A stretch of 8,999 nt of DNA, from contig DOSQ01000013.1 of assembly GCA_003512125.1 (NCBI GenBank), forward strand, positions 1 through 8,999. The letters run 5' to 3'. Made by a program: the position numbers and the translations under genes. This document shows positions 6,332 to 8,999 of the stretch, in pieces. Below the pieces are notes generated by a model. It did no database searches, had not been told where the DNA came from, and saw only the letters and a list, made by a program, of their open reading frames with translations. Positions within the stretch are counted from its first letter, which is position 1; each line of letters begins with the position of its first letter. The DNA is from Acidaminococcaceae bacterium. GTDB lineage: Bacteria > Bacillota > Negativicutes > Acidaminococcales > Acidaminococcaceae.

Positions 6332-6913
6332 ATGGGAAAAAAGAAGTTTTTGGAACGGATTTCAGATGCGTTGGGGCTGTATGATCCGGACGATCCGGAC
6401 CGTGTAATGGATGAAAAGGACGAAGAAACGGAAGAGGAAGAAGCGGCAGAAAGGCCTGTAAAAAAAGCTTTCCCGAAAGCAGTCCGGCCGGCTCCTGTTC
6501 CTGTGGTGAAAGAAGAGGTTGTACCGACTCCTGAAGAAAAAGAGGTAAAAGAGAAAAAAACCGGTCTGTTGTCCCGGGTGCGTAAAAATAAAAAGGAAAA
6601 CCGTACAATTCAGATGAAAACGACCACGGAAGTTCGTGTTGTTGTAATCGAACCTGTGAGCTTTGACGATTCCCAGAAGGTGGCTGACTATCTGCGGAAC
6701 GATCAGCCTGTGGTAGTAAACTTTGAAACGACGGAACCCGCTGTGCGGAAACGTATGACGGATTTTATCAGCGGAACGATTTATGCATTAAATGGCACGA
6801 TCCGTACGATTGGACCGAATATTCTGGTCTGTGCGCCGCGCAATGTGGACATTGATGCGGAAGCAGAAGTGTATGGCGGAGAAAGAGGGGGATCCTCGTG
6901 GCCGAAAAACTGA
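6332..6913 (+). CDS. sepF: Cell division protein SepF (YlmF)
   Basis: SepF links FtsZ filaments to the membrane and shapes the septal Z-ring. The 193-residue product has the three expected parts. First, a short amphipathic membrane-binding start (MGKKKFLERISDALGLY). Second, a long acidic, then Lys/Pro/Glu-rich linker (about 18-88) that looks disordered. Third, the globular FtsZ-binding core from about residue 91 (RTIQMKTTTEVRVVVIEP, FDDSQKVADYLRNDQPVVVNF, RMTDFISGTIYALNGTIRTI, LVCAPRNVDID). Gly155 in ALNGTI aligns with a conserved glycine of the SepF core. The linker makes it longer than the roughly 150-residue B. subtilis protein. AAAGGAG (6317-6323) lies 8 nt before the ATG. Its 3' end overlaps proC by 16 nt in another frame, pointing to coupled translation. 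Confidence 0.95.
   Translation: MGKKKFLERISDALGLYDPDDPDRVMDEKDEETEEEEAAERPVKKAFPKAVRPAPVPVVKEEVVPTPEEKEVKEKKTGLLSRVRKNKKENRTIQMKTTTEVRVVVIEPVSFDDSQKVADYLRNDQPVVVNFETTEPAVRKRMTDFISGTIYALNGTIRTIGPNILVCAPRNVDIDAEAEVYGGERGGSSWPKN
6885..6891 (+). promoter_or_regulatory. Ribosome binding site for proC inside the sepF 3' end
   Basis: GAGGGGG lies 6 nt before GTG 6898, within sepF coding sequence. It supports the GTG start and the 16-nt overlap. Confidence 0.65.
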
Positions 6914-7725
6914 ATTTGAAAAAACTGGCATTTATTGGCGGCGGCGCTATGGGGGAAGCGATTATCAAAGGCATTACCGGCGCCGGGCTGATTGACCCGG
7001 CCATGGTTTGTGTAGGAGCACACAGGAAGGAACGGGCAGATTATCTGCACGAAACCTACGGCATAACCGGCCTGGTAGATAATTGTGAAGCGGTCAGGAA
7101 CGCGGACATGATCGTATTGGCGATTAAGCCGCAGATGGTAGACAGCGTGCTGGACGGTGCGCTGGTTTCGGCTGTGCCGGACAAAGCGGTTATCGTGTCC
7201 ATCATGGGATCTGTTACAATTGAAAAAATAGCCGGGATTTTTAAAGGAAATCCTGTCATCCGTACCATGCCAAACACCCCGCTGGCAGTGGGGGCAGGCA
7301 TGACCGCGATTGCGCCCGGCAGCGGCGTGGGAGAAGACGCGGTGAAAACGGCGGAGCAAATTTTCGGCTGCTGCGGAGAAACGTTGCGGATCCAGGAAAA
7401 GGATATTGAAGCCGTTACTGCCGTTTCCGGATGCGGTCCGGGATATGTGTACGTGATGATTGACGCGCTGGCGGATGCAGGTGTAATGGCCGGACTTCCC
7501 AGAGCGGCGGCTATCAAACTGGCGGCTCAGACGTTTGCCGGTTCAGGAAAGATGGTGCTGGAAACGGGCAAACATCCTGCCGAACTGCGCGATATGGTAA
7601 CTTCTCCCGGCGGAACTACCATTGCCGGTATCAAAGCGCTGGAGAATGGTGCTGTACGGGGAGCGCTGTACAATGCGGTACAGGCTGTGCTCGCCCGCAG
7701 CGAAGAGTTAAAGGGAAACAAATAA
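6898..7725 (+). CDS. proC: Pyrroline-5-carboxylate reductase
   Basis: ProC reduces 1-pyrroline-5-carboxylate to L-proline with NAD(P)H, the last step of proline synthesis, in the cytosol. The 275-residue product has the N-terminal dinucleotide-binding loop GGGAMG at 14-19, VLAIKPQMV, the family's VIRTMPNTPLAVGAGMTAI, and the C-terminal dimerisation/substrate domain with SGCGPGYVYVMIDALADAGV (from 177), AAIKLAAQTFAGSGKM and VTSPGGTTIAGI (T235-S236-P237-GG). Length and motifs are complete. It starts with GTG within the end of sepF and ends 2 nt before ylmH, so it is locked into the division operon. It takes the slot held by ylmG (YggT family) in B. subtilis. It is not a YlmG relative: no membrane segments are seen. 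Confidence 0.96.
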   Translation: MAEKLNLKKLAFIGGGAMGEAIIKGITGAGLIDPAMVCVGAHRKERADYLHETYGITGLVDNCEAVRNADMIVLAIKPQMVDSVLDGALVSAVPDKAVIVSIMGSVTIEKIAGIFKGNPVIRTMPNTPLAVGAGMTAIAPGSGVGEDAVKTAEQIFGCCGETLRIQEKDIEAVTAVSGCGPGYVYVMIDALADAGVMAGLPRAAAIKLAAQTFAGSGKMVLETGKHPAELRDMVTSPGGTTIAGIKALENGAVRGALYNAVQAVLARSEELKGNK

Positions 7726-7727
7726 GC

Positions 7728-8513
7728 ATGGCAGACAGGGATAAAATACTGCGTTATTTTAAAGCCGGCGGGGATGAAGAACTGGCGGCACGGTTAGTTG
7801 ATCTTGCGGAAGCGGCGAAGAAAACTTCAAAGTACAAGGTCAGCGGCTTTTTGGATCCGCACGGCCAAAATGTGGCTGAAATCGTGGCTGCAAATTTTGA
7901 CGGGATCCGTCTGGAAACTGATGGCGGGTTTGCCAATGCGGAACGGGCCAGGGCGGCCTTTGTGTCAGAAGATTTTTACGGAACACCGGATTTTGGGATT
8001 GTCTGCTATCTCGTTACCTGGGATAAGCGTTATTATACAGTTGGTCACAGGGATATTCTGGGTGCGTTTATGGGCATGGGTTGCGAACGCGAGATCCAGG
8101 GCGATATCGTTTTGGTGCCGGAAGGGGCCCAGTTTGTGGCAGACAAAGCCTTTGCTAATTACATCGAAAGCAACCTGACCCAGATTGGTGCTGCTAATGT
8201 GAGCCTCCGGCAGATTGGCAGAGAGGAATTGCAGGCAAAGGAAGAAAAGATCAAGATCATTTCAGCTACCGTGGCGGCATTGCGCCTGGATGCGGTGGCA
8301 GCGGCGGGTTATGGAATCAGCCGTTCACGGATGGCGGATGAAATTAAAAGCCAGAATGTGAAAATCAACTGGAAAGAAGCTAAAAACGCATCTCAGGCTG
8401 TTTCGGAAGGTGATATCATTTCGTTCCGAGGGAGGGGACGGGTGGAACTTTCTGAAATCCGAGGCACGACGAAAAAGGGTCGCTGTGCGATTACACTGAA
8501 GCGTTATATATAA
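7728..8513 (+). CDS. ylmH: YlmH, S4-domain RNA-binding protein of the division cluster
   Basis: YlmH proteins carry a C-terminal S4 RNA-binding domain; the B. subtilis protein has been linked to rescue of stalled ribosomes. The 261 residues match the usual length of about 257. The N-terminal part has the family features: DKILRYFKAGGDEELAARL, SGFLDPHGQ (near 42), DGGFANAERARAAF, and GDIVLVPEGAQFVADKAF. The S4 domain begins at about R186-L187-D188 (RLDAVAAAGYGISRSRM), continues with VKINWKEAKNASQAVSEGDIISFRGRGRVEL and ends RCAITLKRYI. AAGGGA (7711-7716) in the proC 3' end serves as the Shine-Dalgarno 11 nt before the ATG, so translation is probably coupled to proC. divIVA follows after 37 nt. 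Confidence 0.93.
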   Translation: MADRDKILRYFKAGGDEELAARLVDLAEAAKKTSKYKVSGFLDPHGQNVAEIVAANFDGIRLETDGGFANAERARAAFVSEDFYGTPDFGIVCYLVTWDKRYYTVGHRDILGAFMGMGCEREIQGDIVLVPEGAQFVADKAFANYIESNLTQIGAANVSLRQIGREELQAKEEKIKIISATVAALRLDAVAAAGYGISRSRMADEIKSQNVKINWKEAKNASQAVSEGDIISFRGRGRVELSEIRGTTKKGRCAITLKRYI

Positions 8514-8537
8514 TTAAAGAAATGTAGGTAATGATGC

Positions 8538-8543
8538 AGGAGG
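8538..8543 (+). promoter_or_regulatory. Strong ribosome binding site for divIVA
   Basis: AGGAGG lies 7 nt before ATG 8551, in the 37-nt gap after ylmH. The gap shows no terminator or clear promoter. Confidence 0.8.
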
Positions 8544-8550
8544 AAACGCT

Positions 8551-8999
8551 ATGCTTACACCATTGGACTTAAATGGAAAAACATTTTCCAAAGGTTTTCG
8601 TGGTTATGACACGGATGAAGTCAATCAGTTCTTTTCGCAGATTTCCCGGGATTATGAACGGTTATATCAGGATAATGTGGAATTAAAGGATTCCGTAGAG
8701 CGTGTCAGCGCCAAACTGGAATACTATCAGCGGATGGAAAGCACCATGCAGAGTACGCTGGTTGTAGCGCAGGAAACTGCGGACGAAGTGAAAAAGAGCA
8801 GCATGCAAAAGGCAGAAGTGCTGACCAGAGAGACAGAACTGGCCTGCAATAAGCAGAAAGAGGCTGCTGTTTCTTTCTGCAATAAGCTGCGCGCAGATAC
8901 GGAAGCTGAGATTACCCGCATGAAATCCGAGGCGGACGCTTATGCGGAAAAGGTCCGGAAGTTGGCGGATGAATATGCGTCCAAAACCCGGGGCGAAGC
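8551..8999 (+). CDS. divIVA: DivIVA septum/pole-marking protein, N-terminal part (3' end outside window)
   Basis: DivIVA is a curvature-sensing coiled-coil protein that gathers at septa and poles and places division regulators. The frame is open from ATG 8551 to the window end, giving 149 complete codons. The first residues, MLTPLDLNGKTFSKGFRGYD, are the classic membrane-binding N-domain, with Phe16-Arg17 at the tip that enters the membrane (Phe17-Arg18 in B. subtilis). DEVNQFFSQISRDYERLYQD follows and then a long Glu/Lys/Ala-rich coiled coil from about residue 28 to the end, with a break near 60-70 (YYQRMESTMQSTLVVAQ), as is usual for the family. B. subtilis DivIVA is about 164 residues. This copy is still coiled coil at residue 149, so it is probably similar or somewhat longer. 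It is the last visible gene of the ylm operon. Confidence 0.95.
   Translation, partial: MLTPLDLNGKTFSKGFRGYDTDEVNQFFSQISRDYERLYQDNVELKDSVERVSAKLEYYQRMESTMQSTLVVAQETADEVKKSSMQKAEVLTRETELACNKQKEAAVSFCNKLRADTEAEITRMKSEADAYAEKVRKLADEYASKTRGE

Noticed and set aside
1..8999. CRISPR array, tRNA/rRNA genes, mobile elements or a defence system
   Set aside because: No spaced direct repeats, cloverleaf-like segments, transposase motifs or terminal repeats were seen; conserved genes fill nearly the whole window.

Overview
The window holds nine protein-coding genes, all on the plus strand and tightly packed. The first (floA) and last (divIVA) run off the ends. FloA, SepF, YlmH and DivIVA together point to a Bacillota (Firmicutes) chromosome. 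The fairly balanced base composition and a two-domain polyphosphate:AMP phosphotransferase make a diderm Negativicutes member (Megasphaera/Veillonella type) my best guess. That is an inference from gene content, not from a marker gene.

Left half (1-5502): the C-terminal four fifths of the flotillin-like scaffold FloA; a small, highly charged protein of unknown function; a two-domain PPK2-type polyphosphate:AMP phosphotransferase whose first domain has lost its P-loop; a radical SAM protein with an N-terminal cobalamin-binding-like domain and a four-cysteine tail; and PgeF (YlmD), a laccase-domain purine nucleoside phosphorylase. From the unknown protein to pgeF the gaps are 32 nt or less, with a 1-nt stop/start overlap between the unknown protein and the phosphotransferase, so these genes are probably co-transcribed.

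Right half (5503-8999): a 109-nt intergenic region carries a perfect extended -10 element, followed by yggS/ylmE, sepF/ylmF, proC, ylmH and divIVA. This is the division cluster known downstream of ftsZ in Bacillota (ylmD-ylmE-ylmF-ylmG-ylmH-divIVA in Bacillus subtilis), except that proC sits exactly where ylmG (YggT family) would be. The genes link septum assembly (SepF), pole/septum marking (DivIVA), a ribosome-associated S4 protein (YlmH), PLP homeostasis (YggS) and the last step of proline synthesis (ProC).

I see no tRNA, rRNA, CRISPR array, insertion sequence or phage gene, and no candidate for a wholly new system. The region is ordinary core chromosome. The points worth a second look are the radical SAM protein and its context, the degenerate PPK2 domain, the uncharacterised small protein, and the proC-for-ylmG substitution. 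No stretch longer than 300 bases lacks a gene.
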